64,000 nt of DNA, from the NCBI GenBank assembly GCA_964497185.1, contig CAZCBX010000001.1, positions 186,001 to 250,000 on the forward strand, read 5' to 3'. This DNA is from CAZCBX01 sp964497185 (GTDB lineage: Bacteria > Bdellovibrionota_G > JALEGL01 > JAGRMV01). A model generated the notes under the pieces. It worked only from the letters and a program-made list of their open reading frames with translations. It was not told the DNA's origin and did no database searches. This document shows, piece after piece, positions 16,484 through 26,269 of the stretch. The translations under genes were made by a program, and so were the position numbers. The first letter of the stretch is position 1; every line of letters begins with the position of its first letter.

Positions 16484-16570
16484 GCCTGGGTGGTGGAATT
16501 GGTAGACACGCCAGCTTGAGGGGCTGGTGGGGGCAACCCTGTGCTGGTTCGAGTCCAGTCCCAGGTACCA
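16484..16570 (+). tRNA. tRNA-Leu (GAG anticodon)
   Basis: A class II tRNA of 87 nt. The acceptor stem is GCCTGGG with CCCAGGT (a G-U closing pair), and CCA is encoded at 16568-16570. The D-arm region has GGTAGACAC. The anticodon stem CCAGC/GCTGG encloses the loop TTGAGGG, with anticodon GAG at 16518-16520. A long variable arm (GGTGGGGGCAACCCTG region) and GGTTCGAGTCC T-arm follow. The long variable arm and anticodon identify leucine, reading CUC/CUU. Confidence 0.96.
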
Positions 16571-16641
16571 TGATTTTATTATATAGATTTATTGCTTTGC
16601 GAATATTGGTTCACAGAACTATATCTCGCTGGACTCGACCA

Positions 16642-16670
16642 TTTTTTCGTATGCTTTGCATACAAAAAAA
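16642..16670. terminator. bidirectional terminator-like hairpin after tRNA-Leu
   Basis: GTATGC (16649-16654), loop TTT, GCATAC (16658-16663), with six T before and seven A after, so the stem extends through the T/A tracts. It can act in either direction: for the tRNA transcript, or for - strand reading from 16807. A second small stem CGTTGCC-AA-GGCAACG lies at 16684-16699. Confidence 0.55.
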
Positions 16671-16766
16671 GTGGCATAAGCCGCGTTGCCAAGGCAACGG
16701 CTAAAACTTCGTTCGCCCAATATTTGTCCTGCCCTCCGGCAGGCATGAGTCCCAGGTTCTTTTTAC

Positions 16767-16799
16767 TTGGGGACAGACACCTGAGGTGTCTGTCCCCAA
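16767..16799. repeat. perfect REP-like hairpin (GGGGACAGACACC type)
   Basis: TTGGGGACAGACACC (16767-16781), loop TGA, and its exact reverse complement (16785-16799). It lies seven bases beyond the stop of the - strand gene at 16807. The GGGGACA terminus also occurs at 12906. The uniform stem with a three-base loop recalls REP/IS200-family hairpins, but no transposase is present in the window. Confidence 0.6.
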
Positions 16800-16806
16800 A
16801 TTTGAA

Positions 16807-17373
16807 TTATAGTTTTGTTTTTGATGTCCATTCGTATCGGATAAAGCCGCTCTCGATGGAGCTGAAGGGATAACGGTGTGTGTATACATGATCGTGGATT
16901 TCCGGCGCGTCGTCATCCAGGATTTCGCAGTCGCTAACCTCTAAATAGTGCTTAAACTTAGTTGCGTTACCGCCGCCAAAAATGGATTTGATTCGGTCCC
17001 GTGCCACCAGTTGCTCTGTGGCCATTTCTTTATCGTAATTTAAATACCAAACAGCAATGCATTGTCCTTCAATGAGAGAATCCGGCTGATTGGGCTTTTG
17101 TAACAGAAAATCCACGCGGCTAATGTCAATTTTCCAATTCATGATGATGTCGCATGTTGCTTTTAAACATACGGGATTGAGCAGGGGTATGACCGGTTCA
17201 CTAAATGCTAGAGGCTCGGACGAAAATGAGTAGCCACTTTGTGTAAACCATGTGTTTTTCTGATGAAGCGCTTTTTTAAAATATGTAGTTTGGAATTCCT
17301 CAGATAAAGGGTCTGCTTGCAGCCAGGGAGAAAGGCTGCCCAAGACTAGAAAAAATAACGCTTTTTTTACCAT
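16807..17373 (-). CDS. hypothetical exported protein
   Basis: A 188-aa protein with a clear Sec signal peptide (KKALFFLVLGSLSPWLQA, cleavage about residue 20) and a mature part without membrane helices, so it is periplasmic or secreted. I recognise no domain. Several Cys (KATCDI, GQCIAVWYL, SDCEIL) could form disulfides, which would suit export. It lies downstream of mutY on the same strand with a 52-base gap, and ends at the perfect hairpin at 16767. No function is proposed. Confidence 0.7.
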   Translation of the reverse strand: MVKKALFFLVLGSLSPWLQADPLSEEFQTTYFKKALHQKNTWFTQSGYSFSSEPLAFSEPVIPLLNPVCLKATCDIIMNWKIDISRVDFLLQKPNQPDSLIEGQCIAVWYLNYDKEMATEQLVARDRIKSIFGGGNATKFKHYLEVSDCEILDDDAPEIHDHVYTHRYPFSSIESGFIRYEWTSKTKL

Positions 17374-17425
17374 TTCTTAACCATAGCAAAAGCATAATTT
17401 CAATGCAATACGTTAAAAATTAATT

Positions 17426-18440
<1,015 letters not shown>

Positions 18441-18460
<20 letters not shown>

Positions 18461-19151
18461 TGCGATTCCAACGAATGCTCGGAATGGCCACGGGGCCAAT
18501 GGTGAAAGCGGGATTGAATTTATCCAACGACAACCATAAAAACCGCGCGCGGCCTTTGATATCTTGCACGGGCAAAAATCCCCAAAATCGGCTGTCCAAC
18601 GAGCGATCGCGGTTGTCGCCCATGACAAACACATGGCCTTTGGGCACCACAAAATGACCCCCTTTGCCGGGGGAGGGATCCAATTTAAACATCCAGTGTG
18701 GTTTGTCATCCAAGGTTTCTTTAAAAAGCTGGCCGACTTCTCGTTCCAGTAATTCAGGGTGGTCGCTGACAATGCTTCGGTCACTCACTGTGGTATAGAC
18801 CAGCGGTTGTTCGTTGATTTTAATTCGTCCGTTTTCAATGTCGAGTACGTCTCCGGGTACGCCCACCACACGTTTGATGATGCTTTTGTTGCCCGGCCCT
18901 TGTTCACTAAAGACAACCACATCGCCCCGATTGGGAAGGCTGTGTTGCCATAGGTTTTTATTGGTGAGCGGTACTTTGATTGCATAAGAATATTTGGTCA
19001 CAAAAAGAAAATCGCCAATTTTCAGGGTGGGTAGCATCGATTCAGACGGAATTTGATACGGAGAGGCCACCACGGTTCGAAAAACAAAAGCAAGCAGGAT
19101 GATCAAGCCAATGGAAAAAACTTCTTTTTTAATTTTGTTTTTGGAGGGCAT
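18441..19151 (-). CDS. lepB: signal peptidase I (first copy)
   Basis: A 236-aa type I signal peptidase. A single N-terminal membrane helix (about 11-29) leads into the catalytic Ser38 in PSESMLPTL, the general base Lys93 in IIKRVVGVPGD, and the box E motif GDNRDRSLDSRFWG. It cleaves Sec and Tat signal peptides at the periplasmic face. It shares a - strand operon with the PilZ gene 20 bases upstream and a second, shorter signal peptidase upstream of that. Two different LepB genes bracketing one PilZ gene is an unusual arrangement. Confidence 0.95.
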
Positions 19152-19171
19152 GTTGAACTCGTTGTGTAGGG

Positions 19172-19579
19172 TTAGAGATCCAAATGTTCAAGCACAAATC
19201 CTGAGATCATTCGTGAAACATTGGTTTCCAAAGCTTGAAATGCAAAACCAATCATGGTGGCTTCATCAAAGGCGCGTTCTTTTTGAACCCGCACCACCTT
19301 GGCATTGGCTCGCAAAGGAAACGGGTAATCGGGCAGGCTAAACTCAAGGGTGCATACATCGCCTTGAGCCATGGGAAAGTTGGTGGCAATTAATATGCCC
19401 GACCAGCTTAAGTTTACAGCTTGAGCAAAGCCATGGATGGGATTGCCACCCACAGTGACTTTGATTGGAAAATCCACCTCCAAGCGCCGTGCTCGAATTT
19501 GACGGTCGGTCGCGGTGGGTTCTTCCTGCTTTAAAAGTACATCCGAAATGGCATCATTTTTATCCAGTTTGCTGGTCAT
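19172..19579 (-). CDS. PilZ-domain protein
   Basis: A 135-aa single-domain protein with the PilZ beta-barrel pattern: an Arg-rich entry (DRQIRARRLEVDFPIKV), then NLSWSGILIATNFPM, which corresponds to the second c-di-GMP motif (D/N)xSxxG, and the C-terminal ATMIGFAF strand. The first motif is RQIRARR, in which no two Arg have the exact RxxxR spacing, so c-di-GMP binding may be weak or altered. It sits between two signal peptidase genes in the rpsB-mutY operon. A diguanylate cyclase is encoded at 7242. Confidence 0.78.
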   Translation of the reverse strand: MTSKLDKNDAISDVLLKQEEPTATDRQIRARRLEVDFPIKVTVGGNPIHGFAQAVNLSWSGILIATNFPMAQGDVCTLEFSLPDYPFPLRANAKVVRVQKERAFDEATMIGFAFQALETNVSRMISGFVLEHLDL

Positions 19580-19632
19580 ATCCTTTTGATATACCGCGCT
19601 CTGGTCTTTCAGGCAAGGGCAATTGCCCTGGG

Positions 19633-20142
19633 TTAAGGCAGGGGTTTACCCACATATTCCAGTGTGGAGGAAGCCCTTGAAGGAGAATGAACAAAAAACG
19701 CCACGCGTCCTATCAGGCGCGTCATATGGACGGGGCCAAAGTTGCGGCTGTCATAGGATTTTGCCCCATGGTCCCCCAATACGTAAATGTGGCCTGAAGG
19801 TACTTTTTGCAAGGAGTCTGCCTGATCTTTCATGGTGTCACCAGGCAAGCCCGACACCCGTTTGATCAGTACCTTGTTTCGCTGCTCGTTCCAAAAAACC
19901 ACCACATCGCCGGGCATGGGCGTTTGCCACTGCCAGCGCATGGAATGGGTAAAAGGCAAAGTGAAACCGTAAGCCAATTTTTGTACGGCCACCACATCGC
20001 CGGGTGCCAGCGTCGGGTGCATGGATGTGCCTTGAATATGGTACAGCGAAAACACCGACCATCGAAGCACGAGCCACGTGAGCAAAAGTGCCAGCGCAAA
20101 GCCTGTAAAAATTTTGAAAGACCTGCGGTTAGAAGCTCTCAT
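19633..20142 (-). CDS. signal peptidase I (second, short copy)
   Basis: A 169-aa type I signal peptidase: N-terminal membrane helix (about 11-33), catalytic Ser40 in GTSMHPTL, Lys94 in VLIKRVSGLPGD, and the C-terminal GDHGAKSYDSRNFGPV box. The usual GDNR is GDHG here. Both catalytic residues are kept, so it should be active. ATG at 20142 is chosen because it lies two bases after the tsaB stop; a longer TTG-started frame would overlap tsaB. With the 236-aa LepB two genes away, the organism has at least two signal peptidases that may divide substrates. Confidence 0.9.
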   Translation of the reverse strand: MRASNRRSFKIFTGFALALLLTWLVLRWSVFSLYHIQGTSMHPTLAPGDVVAVQKLAYGFTLPFTHSMRWQWQTPMPGDVVVFWNEQRNKVLIKRVSGLPGDTMKDQADSLQKVPSGHIYVLGDHGAKSYDSRNFGPVHMTRLIGRVAFFVHSPSRASSTLEYVGKPLP

Positions 20143-20144
20143 GC

Positions 20145-20789
20145 TCAGACGCGGGGCTTTTGTGCGTAAGAGGGTTGAATGTACCAAGGCTGCAGGCTTG
20201 CATGATTTTCATGCTGCTTGCTTTGAACAATGCTGGCATGCCATGCTTGCTCGCAAAGCTGAGCAAAGGAAACGGGGCAAATTTTCGCCACTTGCGAGTC
20301 CACTGTCGGCATCCAATCGGGTTGCAGCCAAAGTTCTGCTTGGTTCCATGGTACATCGTTGAGGGCCATGAACGATGGAGGAGTACTTGGCTTTTGATCG
20401 GGGCGTGAATGAATGCAAACATAAACATGGTCCTTTTGGGCAGGCCAAATCAAACCCACATTGCTCGTTTCAGAGGCCTCAAGCGTGTGGGCGAGCCGAT
20501 CAAAGTTTTGTACGGCAACAATGGGATGAGGATTGGCCATAGCCAAAGTTTTAACCGTCATAATGCCCACCCGAAGGCCTGTAAATGAACCAGGGCCAAC
20601 CACCACAGACCATTGTTGAATGTCTTGGAGTGTAAAAGAACACTGTTGAAGCAGCGTTTGAATCTGAGGGATCAAGGATGCGCAGTGATCTCTGGAAGTG
20701 GTGTGCTGTACACTTCGAATGCATTTTTCTTGATCGTAAAGCAGCAAACCCAAATAGGGACCGCTGGTATCGACGGCCAGGCCGAGCAT
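20145..20789 (-). CDS. tsaB: tRNA t6A biosynthesis protein TsaB (YeaZ)
   Basis: A 214-aa protein with the N-terminal ASKHA fold of TsaB: GLAVDTSGPYLGLLLYD, the SRDHCASLIPQI helix, and VVGPGSFTGLRVGIMTVKTLA, the family hallmark. TsaB dimerises with TsaD and, with TsaE, transfers threonylcarbamoyl to A37 of ANN-decoding tRNAs. The C-terminal half is shorter and less conserved, as usual. It starts three bases after rseP and precedes the short signal peptidase by two bases, within the long - strand operon. Confidence 0.92.
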   Translation of the reverse strand: MLGLAVDTSGPYLGLLLYDQEKCIRSVQHTTSRDHCASLIPQIQTLLQQCSFTLQDIQQWSVVVGPGSFTGLRVGIMTVKTLAMANPHPIVAVQNFDRLAHTLEASETSNVGLIWPAQKDHVYVCIHSRPDQKPSTPPSFMALNDVPWNQAELWLQPDWMPTVDSQVAKICPVSFAQLCEQAWHASIVQSKQHENHASLQPWYIQPSYAQKPRV

Positions 20790-20792
20790 GGC

Positions 20793-22427
20793 TTATTGAA
20801 ACAACGCTTTGATTTTATCAACAAAGAAACGATCGATGTCGACATAAAAAACCAAAAGCATCAAGCCTAATAAAACAAACAAGCCACCTTGTTGTGCATA
20901 CTCCATGATTTTCATGGGCACAGGCTTGCCGCGAATGACTTCAATGGCATAGAAAAACAGGTGCCCACCATCCAGCACTGGGATGGGCAGTAAGTTTAGT
21001 ACGCCCAAGGTAATGCTTAAAACCGCCATCAATCGGAAAAAAGACATCCAGCCGCCAGATTTGTAAGTGCTGCCCGCCATGTAAAAAATTGAAATCGGTC
21101 CGCCCAATGTTTTGACCGTAAGCTGACCCGAAAACAACTTGCCCAATCCAATCACCGTATTTTTGGTCAGCAGCCAGGTTTCTTCAAAGCCGCGCGCAAA
21201 AGATTTAAATGGATTGCTGTATTGTTCTTTGTACACGTCCACGTCATGAAATTGCGCCATCGAGTTTACGCCCATTTGACGAACTTTCGCCTTCACGTTG
21301 GTGACAACATCCCGCTGAGACACTTCTTTGGGCACCAAGTCGATGTTCATCACTTGGCCTTGACGCATCAAAGTCACCGACAGCGGGTCACCGGTGTTGT
21401 TGGTGATGGCTTTGCGGAAGCCAAACCAAGATACAACAGGCTGCCCATTCAGGGCTAAAATATGATCGCCTTCTTGCACGCCTTTTTCTTGGGCGATGGA
21501 GTCTTCCTGAACTTTGGCAACAAACATTTCGCTGGAGTACGCACCAATGTCACGCAGCGATTCAATGGATCCAAAGGTGACGGTTTTTTCGACACCATTG
21601 GCTGTACCGTCCATATATGAAATTTGAACTTGCTCAGACGGTTGAGACAATTGCTGATCAATCTGCCAAAAATATTCGACGGGCTCGCCGTTGACTTTTG
21701 TAATCAAGTCACCCGTGCGTAAACCTTTTTCATAGGCCATTGAGCTAGGATCCGAAATGCCCACAACGGTTTTTGGGGCTCCCAAATCGATGCCGATTTT
21801 ACCCTGCGGGGTTTCTTGGCCAAATTCGTTCATGCCGTTTTCAATACGGGGTTGGACAGTCACCTGAATCGTTTCGCCGCCTCGCTGCACCACCAAATCT
21901 GTGGGTCGGTCACCGCGATCAGCAATGATGCGATTGAGCGTGCGCCATTTTTGTACCTTTTGATTTTCAATTTGAACAATGCGGTCACCACTACGAAGCC
22001 CCGCTTCTTGTGCAGGAGAGCCAGGTACAACCGTGCCCACCATGCTGCTAGGGGTGGGTACCCCCACCATGTACAAAATACCAAAAACAATCACGGGTAA
22101 AATTAAGTTAAAAATGGGCCCCATGGCGACGATGGCAATGCGATTCCACACCGGCTGGGTGGCAAACGATCGGGGATCGGTTAGCTCCTTTTCATCGATT
22201 TTGCCCATGTCTTCTTGCCCACGCATTTTGACATAACCGCCCAATGGAAATAGGCAAAGCGCATACTCTGTTTCGCCCCACGTCCATTTGGCAATGGAAG
22301 GACCAAACCCGATGGCAAATCTTTCTACATAAACATTGCACCATTTGGCGACGGAAAAGTGACCCAACTCATGAAAAAATACAAGGCCACCGAAAAGTAA
22401 AATGGGAATAATCACAGATGAAAACAT
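20793..22427 (-). CDS. rseP: RIP metalloprotease RseP (site-2 protease) with three PDZ-like repeats
   Basis: A 544-aa intramembrane zinc protease. The active site is HELGH at residues 19-23 in the first membrane helix, and the third ligand motif is NLLPIPVLDGGHLFF near the C-terminus. Between them are three PDZ-like units, each marked by a glycine-rich turn: AQEAGLRSGDRIVQIENQKV, AYEKGLRTGDLITKVNGEPV and AQEKGVQEGDHILALNGQPV. E. coli RseP has two PDZ domains and about 450 residues, so this is an expanded form. The function is regulated cleavage of anti-sigma factors and remnant signal peptides. It lies between dxr and tsaB. Confidence 0.95.
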   Translation of the reverse strand: MFSSVIIPILLFGGLVFFHELGHFSVAKWCNVYVERFAIGFGPSIAKWTWGETEYALCLFPLGGYVKMRGQEDMGKIDEKELTDPRSFATQPVWNRIAIVAMGPIFNLILPVIVFGILYMVGVPTPSSMVGTVVPGSPAQEAGLRSGDRIVQIENQKVQKWRTLNRIIADRGDRPTDLVVQRGGETIQVTVQPRIENGMNEFGQETPQGKIGIDLGAPKTVVGISDPSSMAYEKGLRTGDLITKVNGEPVEYFWQIDQQLSQPSEQVQISYMDGTANGVEKTVTFGSIESLRDIGAYSSEMFVAKVQEDSIAQEKGVQEGDHILALNGQPVVSWFGFRKAITNNTGDPLSVTLMRQGQVMNIDLVPKEVSQRDVVTNVKAKVRQMGVNSMAQFHDVDVYKEQYSNPFKSFARGFEETWLLTKNTVIGLGKLFSGQLTVKTLGGPISIFYMAGSTYKSGGWMSFFRLMAVLSITLGVLNLLPIPVLDGGHLFFYAIEVIRGKPVPMKIMEYAQQGGLFVLLGLMLLVFYVDIDRFFVDKIKALFQ

Positions 22428-22451
22428 TCGCGTATTGTACGCGGAAAATGG

Positions 22452-23609
22452 TTAGCCGGCAATGCTTTTTTTGGCCTGGTCTCGGCCCCACTGGTCGGCA
22501 GCAACGTATTGCTCAAGGGTTTGCGAGCCAGTCTCTTGATAGCAGTTGAGGGTATCTTCCAACACGTTAAAAATGCCCTGAAAGTCAATTTGCCCGTTTA
22601 AAAAGGCTTCAACGGCTGTTTCATTGGCACCATTGAGCACAGCGGGGTGGGTGTTGCCCGCTTCAAGGGCTTGATAGGCCAAGGCAATGGTCGGATAGCG
22701 CTTAAGATCGGGTGGAAAAAAAGTCATTTCACCCAACGCAGTAAAATCGACCGGGTCAATTACGTTGGGGTACCGATCTGGGTAAGACATGGCGTAGGCG
22801 ATGGGTGCGCGCATGTGAGGAATGCCCATTTGCGACAACGTAGAGCCATCTTGAAACTCAACCATCGAGTGAATAATGGACTGTGGATGCACCACCACCT
22901 CAATTTGCGAAACGTCCAAATCAAACAACCATTTGGCTTCAATGACTTCCAACCCTTTGTTCATCATGGTAGCAGAGTCAATGGTGATTTTGGGTCCCAT
23001 GGACCAGTTGGGATGGTTGAGCGCATCTTCAATGGTGACGTCCTTCCATTGGATTTCAGGACGCAGAAAAAAAGGTCCACCCGATGCGGTGAGCATGATT
23101 TTGCGCACGTCTTGATGCTGCGCACCTTGCAAACACTGAAAAATGGCACTGTGCTCACTGTCGACAGGCAGCAGAGTGGCGTTGTGTGTTTTTACCTGTT
23201 GATTCATCCAGGCACCGCTGACCACCATCGATTCTTTGTTGGCCAGTAAAATGGTTTTGCCGGCTTGAATTGCCGCAAAGGTCGGCTTTAAGCCGCTGGC
23301 GCCCACAATGGCAGACATGACGGTGTCCGCCTCTGACAATCGCGCCACCTCACAAGCGCCCTCTGGACCAACACCAATGCTGAGATTTTTATCCACACCC
23401 AACGCCAGCAGCGCCTGTCGACTTTCTTCGTCTTGCACCGACACGATGTCCGGCTTAAACGCTTGAATCTGGGCGTGTAGTTTTTTTACGTTTCGTCCCG
23501 CAGCCAACCCCACCACATTCCATCGCTGGGGGAAATCTCGAACCAAGCTCAGGGTGGACTCGCCAATGGATCCTGTGCTGCCCAGGATGCTTAAGTTTTT
23601 CTGTGTCAT
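22452..23609 (-). CDS. dxr: 1-deoxy-D-xylulose 5-phosphate reductoisomerase
   Basis: A 385-aa DXR, the second enzyme of the MEP isoprenoid pathway (DXP + NADPH to MEP). The NADPH loop GSTGSIG is at residues 10-16. ANKESMVVSG, PVDSEHSAIFQCLQG and the TASGGPF active-site loop are present, as is the metal/substrate block with NWSMGPKITIDSATMMNKGLE. The ATG at 23609 overlaps the uppS stop by four bases (ATGA); the longer frame upstream is inside uppS. In many bacteria cdsA stands between uppS and dxr, but it is missing here. Confidence 0.97.
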   Translation of the reverse strand: MTQKNLSILGSTGSIGESTLSLVRDFPQRWNVVGLAAGRNVKKLHAQIQAFKPDIVSVQDEESRQALLALGVDKNLSIGVGPEGACEVARLSEADTVMSAIVGASGLKPTFAAIQAGKTILLANKESMVVSGAWMNQQVKTHNATLLPVDSEHSAIFQCLQGAQHQDVRKIMLTASGGPFFLRPEIQWKDVTIEDALNHPNWSMGPKITIDSATMMNKGLEVIEAKWLFDLDVSQIEVVVHPQSIIHSMVEFQDGSTLSQMGIPHMRAPIAYAMSYPDRYPNVIDPVDFTALGEMTFFPPDLKRYPTIALAYQALEAGNTHPAVLNGANETAVEAFLNGQIDFQGIFNVLEDTLNCYQETGSQTLEQYVAADQWGRDQAKKSIAG

Positions 23610-24340
23610 GAGGCCATGCTTTCCGGCGCCTGTGCGCCAAAACGTCGTTGACGGGTGGCAAACCAATCCAGCGCGCGTTGCAATTCTTCGGTGGAGAATG
23701 CCGGCCACAATGTGTCGGTGACAAAGTACTCTGCATAAATGCTTTGCCAGGGTAAAAAATTGGATGTTCGAAACTCACCACTGGTGCGAACAATCAGGTC
23801 CGGATCTGGTCGGCCAGCGGTGTCCAGGTACTCACTGATGACTTCTTCTGTAATGTCGGAGGGATCCAGTCCGCGATCTTGAACGGCGCGCGCCATCTTT
23901 GCAAAAGCTCTTCGCAATTCATCGCGCCCACCATAACTAAGGGCCAGTTGTAAAGTCATGCCTGAATGGTTTTTTGTTTGAGTCACTACATAATCAAGTG
24001 CTTTGCGTGCCAACAAAGGCAATTTTTGCGTATTGCCAATGGTGACCAACCGAACCTGATTTTTAACAAATGTAGGCAGCTCCGACAGCAAAAAGGTTCG
24101 CAATAGCTCCATCAATGTTTGCACTTCAGGCTTAGAGCGTTTCCAATTTTCTTGAGAAAAAGCGTAAAGTGTTACCATTTCAATGCCCGCATCGCTGCAT
24201 GCACTCACCACTTCAATGGCTTTTTTTACGCCTTGTTGGTGCCCATCAGATCTAGACAACCCTTGGCTTTGAGCCCAGCGACCATTGCCATCCATGATGA
24301 TGGCCAAATGGCGAAGTGTGTCTGGAGCCTGGAGGGTCAA
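23606..24340 (-). CDS. uppS: undecaprenyl diphosphate synthase
   Basis: A 244-aa cis-prenyltransferase that extends farnesyl-PP to C55 undecaprenyl-PP, the lipid carrier for peptidoglycan and LPS. The catalytic Asp17 is in IIMDGNGRWAQ. Also present are TLYAFSQENWKRS, ALSYGGRDEL and the C-terminal PDPDLIVRTSGEFRTSNFLPWQSIYAEYF. The start is a TTG that overlaps the frr stop as TTGA; no ATG precedes the catalytic motif in frame. Its four-base overlap with dxr couples them, so MEP flux and carrier synthesis are cotranscribed. Confidence 0.96.
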   Translation of the reverse strand: MTLQAPDTLRHLAIIMDGNGRWAQSQGLSRSDGHQQGVKKAIEVVSACSDAGIEMVTLYAFSQENWKRSKPEVQTLMELLRTFLLSELPTFVKNQVRLVTIGNTQKLPLLARKALDYVVTQTKNHSGMTLQLALSYGGRDELRRAFAKMARAVQDRGLDPSDITEEVISEYLDTAGRPDPDLIVRTSGEFRTSNFLPWQSIYAEYFVTDTLWPAFSTEELQRALDWFATRQRRFGAQAPESMAS

Positions 24341-24894
24341 ACGCTTAAAATGTCTTTGGATTTTACGTCCAGAATGGAATCGACTTGATCGATGTATTGA
24401 TCGGTTAATTTTTGAATTTGATCGCTGGCGCGTTTTTGATCATCTTCGGTCAATTCTTTATCTTTCACGCCTTTTTTAATGTCATCCATGGCAGCACGTC
24501 GGACGTTTCGGATGCCGATCTTGCCATCCTCTGCAATTTTGCCGGCCTGCTTCACCGTTTGCTTGCGCACTTCTTCGGTCATGGGGGGCATGGGCAAACG
24601 GATCATTTTGCCATCGTTTTGGGGCGTTAAGCCCAAATCTGAAGTTAAAATCGCTTTTTCAATCTCGCTCAGGGCCGATTGATCCCAGGGCTGAATGGCC
24701 AAGGTTCGCGCCTCTGGTGCGTTGACATTGGCTAGCTGAGAAATGGGCGTGGGCGTGCCGTAATAATCAACCATGACGCTGTCGAGGATACCTGGATTGG
24801 CGCGACCGGTACGAAGTTTGGAAAGCTCATTTTTATAAGCTTCTAACGCTTTTTCCATATTGCTTTTGGCGGTTGCCATTACCTCATTGATCAT
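24337..24894 (-). CDS. frr: ribosome recycling factor
   Basis: A 185-aa RRF of standard length. It has the N-terminal long helix with LSKLRTGRANPGILDSVMVDYYG, then TPISQLANVNAPEARTLAIQPWD, the hinge, and the C-terminal helix with MTEEVRKQTVKQAGKIAEDGKIGIRNVRR. It splits post-termination ribosomes with EF-G. It is placed between pyrH and uppS, as in many bacteria. Confidence 0.97.
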   Translation of the reverse strand: MINEVMATAKSNMEKALEAYKNELSKLRTGRANPGILDSVMVDYYGTPTPISQLANVNAPEARTLAIQPWDQSALSEIEKAILTSDLGLTPQNDGKMIRLPMPPMTEEVRKQTVKQAGKIAEDGKIGIRNVRRAAMDDIKKGVKDKELTEDDQKRASDQIQKLTDQYIDQVDSILDVKSKDILSV

Positions 24895-24898
24895 GATT

Positions 24899-25618
24899 TT
24901 ATTCTCCTGTTACAAGCGTACCAATGGTTTCACCCATAACGGCTTTATGGATGTTTCCTTTTTCGGTCATGTTAAACACCACGATGGGCATTTTGTTGTC
25001 CATGCACAACGAGGTGGCGGTGGCGTCCATCACCTTTAAATCTTTTTGCAACACTTCAAGATAGGTAAGCTGATCAAACTTTTCTGCATCCTTGTGTTGA
25101 AGCGGATCTTTGTCATACACACCATCCACGCGCGTGGCTTTTAAAATAACGTCTGCGTTGATTTCCATCGCCCGCAAAGATGCAGCGGTATCGGTGGTAA
25201 AATAAGGATTGCCTGTACCGGCTGCAAAGATCACCACGCGGCCTTTTTCCAAATGGCGGGCGGCCCGTCGACGAATATACGGTTCGCTGACCTCCTGCAT
25301 TTGAAGCGCACTTTGTACGCGAGAGTAAATGCCGTTTCGTTCAAACGAATCTTGCAAAGCCAAAGCATTGATCACCGTGGCCAGCATGCCCATGTGGTCG
25401 GCAGTGGTGCGGTCCATGCCTTCGGTTGAACCGCGCACACCTCGAAAAATATTGCCGCCACCAATGACGATGGCCAGCTCTACATCGTGCTGCTTGACTT
25501 GCTTAATTTCGTCCGCAATGTCTTGCAGCACCGAAGGCTCAATGCCATAGCCGGTATCGCTGCACAGGGCTTCGCCGCTGAGCTTGAGTAAAACGCGCTT
25601 ATACCGGGGCTGGCTCAA
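24899..25618 (-). CDS. pyrH: UMP kinase
   Basis: A 239-aa bacterial-type UMP kinase (amino-acid-kinase fold), phosphorylating UMP to UDP. It shows KRVLLKLSGEAL at the start, GGGNIFRG, RTTADHMGMLATVINALAL, VIFAAGTGNPYFTTDTAASLRA and TRVDGVYDKDP. It is two bases after tsf and four before frr in the conserved rpsB-tsf-pyrH-frr block. Confidence 0.97.
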   Translation of the reverse strand: MSQPRYKRVLLKLSGEALCSDTGYGIEPSVLQDIADEIKQVKQHDVELAIVIGGGNIFRGVRGSTEGMDRTTADHMGMLATVINALALQDSFERNGIYSRVQSALQMQEVSEPYIRRRAARHLEKGRVVIFAAGTGNPYFTTDTAASLRAMEINADVILKATRVDGVYDKDPLQHKDAEKFDQLTYLEVLQKDLKVMDATATSLCMDNKMPIVVFNMTEKGNIHKAVMGETIGTLVTGE

Positions 25619-25620
25619 AA

Positions 25621-26220
25621 TTAGGCGTCCTGTCCCATTTCGAAACGCGCAAAGCGTTTGACGGTGATGTTTTCACCCACTTTGGCAATCGCTTCGGTGA
25701 GCAAGTCTTGGATTTTTTTGTCGGGATCTTTGACAAAGGCTTGTTCCAACAAACAAATTTCAGAGTAGAATTTGTCCATTTTGCCATCGACAATTTTTTC
25801 CAACACGTTTTCAGGTTTGTTCATGCTTTTGACTTGTTCTAGGAAAACACTTCGCTCTTTGTCGCTGACTTCACTGGGTACGTCTTCGCGTTTAACAAAG
25901 CTGGGATTGGCAGCGGCAATGTGCAAAGACAAATCAGAAACCAATGCCTGAAAAGCATCGTTGCGCGCCACAAAATCAGTTTCGCAGTTGACTTCAACCA
26001 ACACGCCAATTTTACCACCGGCGTGAATGTAGGAAGAAATCAACCCTTCAGAAGTAGAGCGGCTTGATTTTTTGGCAGCTGAAGCCAGGCCTTTTTTGCG
26101 CAAAAAAGTAACGGCTTCATCCATGTTGCCATTGACTTCATTCAATGCGTTTTTACAATCCATCATGCCTGCGCCAGTCATCTCACGCAGATTTTTAATC
26201 ATTTCTACACTTACACTCAT
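25621..26220 (-). CDS. tsf: elongation factor Ts, short form
   Basis: A 199-aa EF-Ts, the nucleotide exchange factor for EF-Tu. The N-terminal UBA-like domain (VEMIKNLREMTGAGMMDCKNALNE) and the core with the TDFVARND motif are conserved. It is about 80 residues shorter than the E. coli protein: one core subdomain is reduced, as in the short Thermus-type EF-Ts. The C-terminus ends with NITVKRFARFEMGQDA. The gap to rpsB is 49 bases. Confidence 0.95.
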   Translation of the reverse strand: MSVSVEMIKNLREMTGAGMMDCKNALNEVNGNMDEAVTFLRKKGLASAAKKSSRSTSEGLISSYIHAGGKIGVLVEVNCETDFVARNDAFQALVSDLSLHIAAANPSFVKREDVPSEVSDKERSVFLEQVKSMNKPENVLEKIVDGKMDKFYSEICLLEQAFVKDPDKKIQDLLTEAIAKVGENITVKRFARFEMGQDA

Positions 26221-26269
26221 GATATGCGTCCTTTTCTTTTCTTTATCTCAATGCCAAGAGTACTTGCAA

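Noticed and set aside
18461..18784. A 108-codon N-terminal extension of MutY
   Set aside because: It lies wholly inside lepB in another frame, and its composition (many Trp/Cys/Pro) is not protein-like. The conserved MutY N-terminus begins near 18460.
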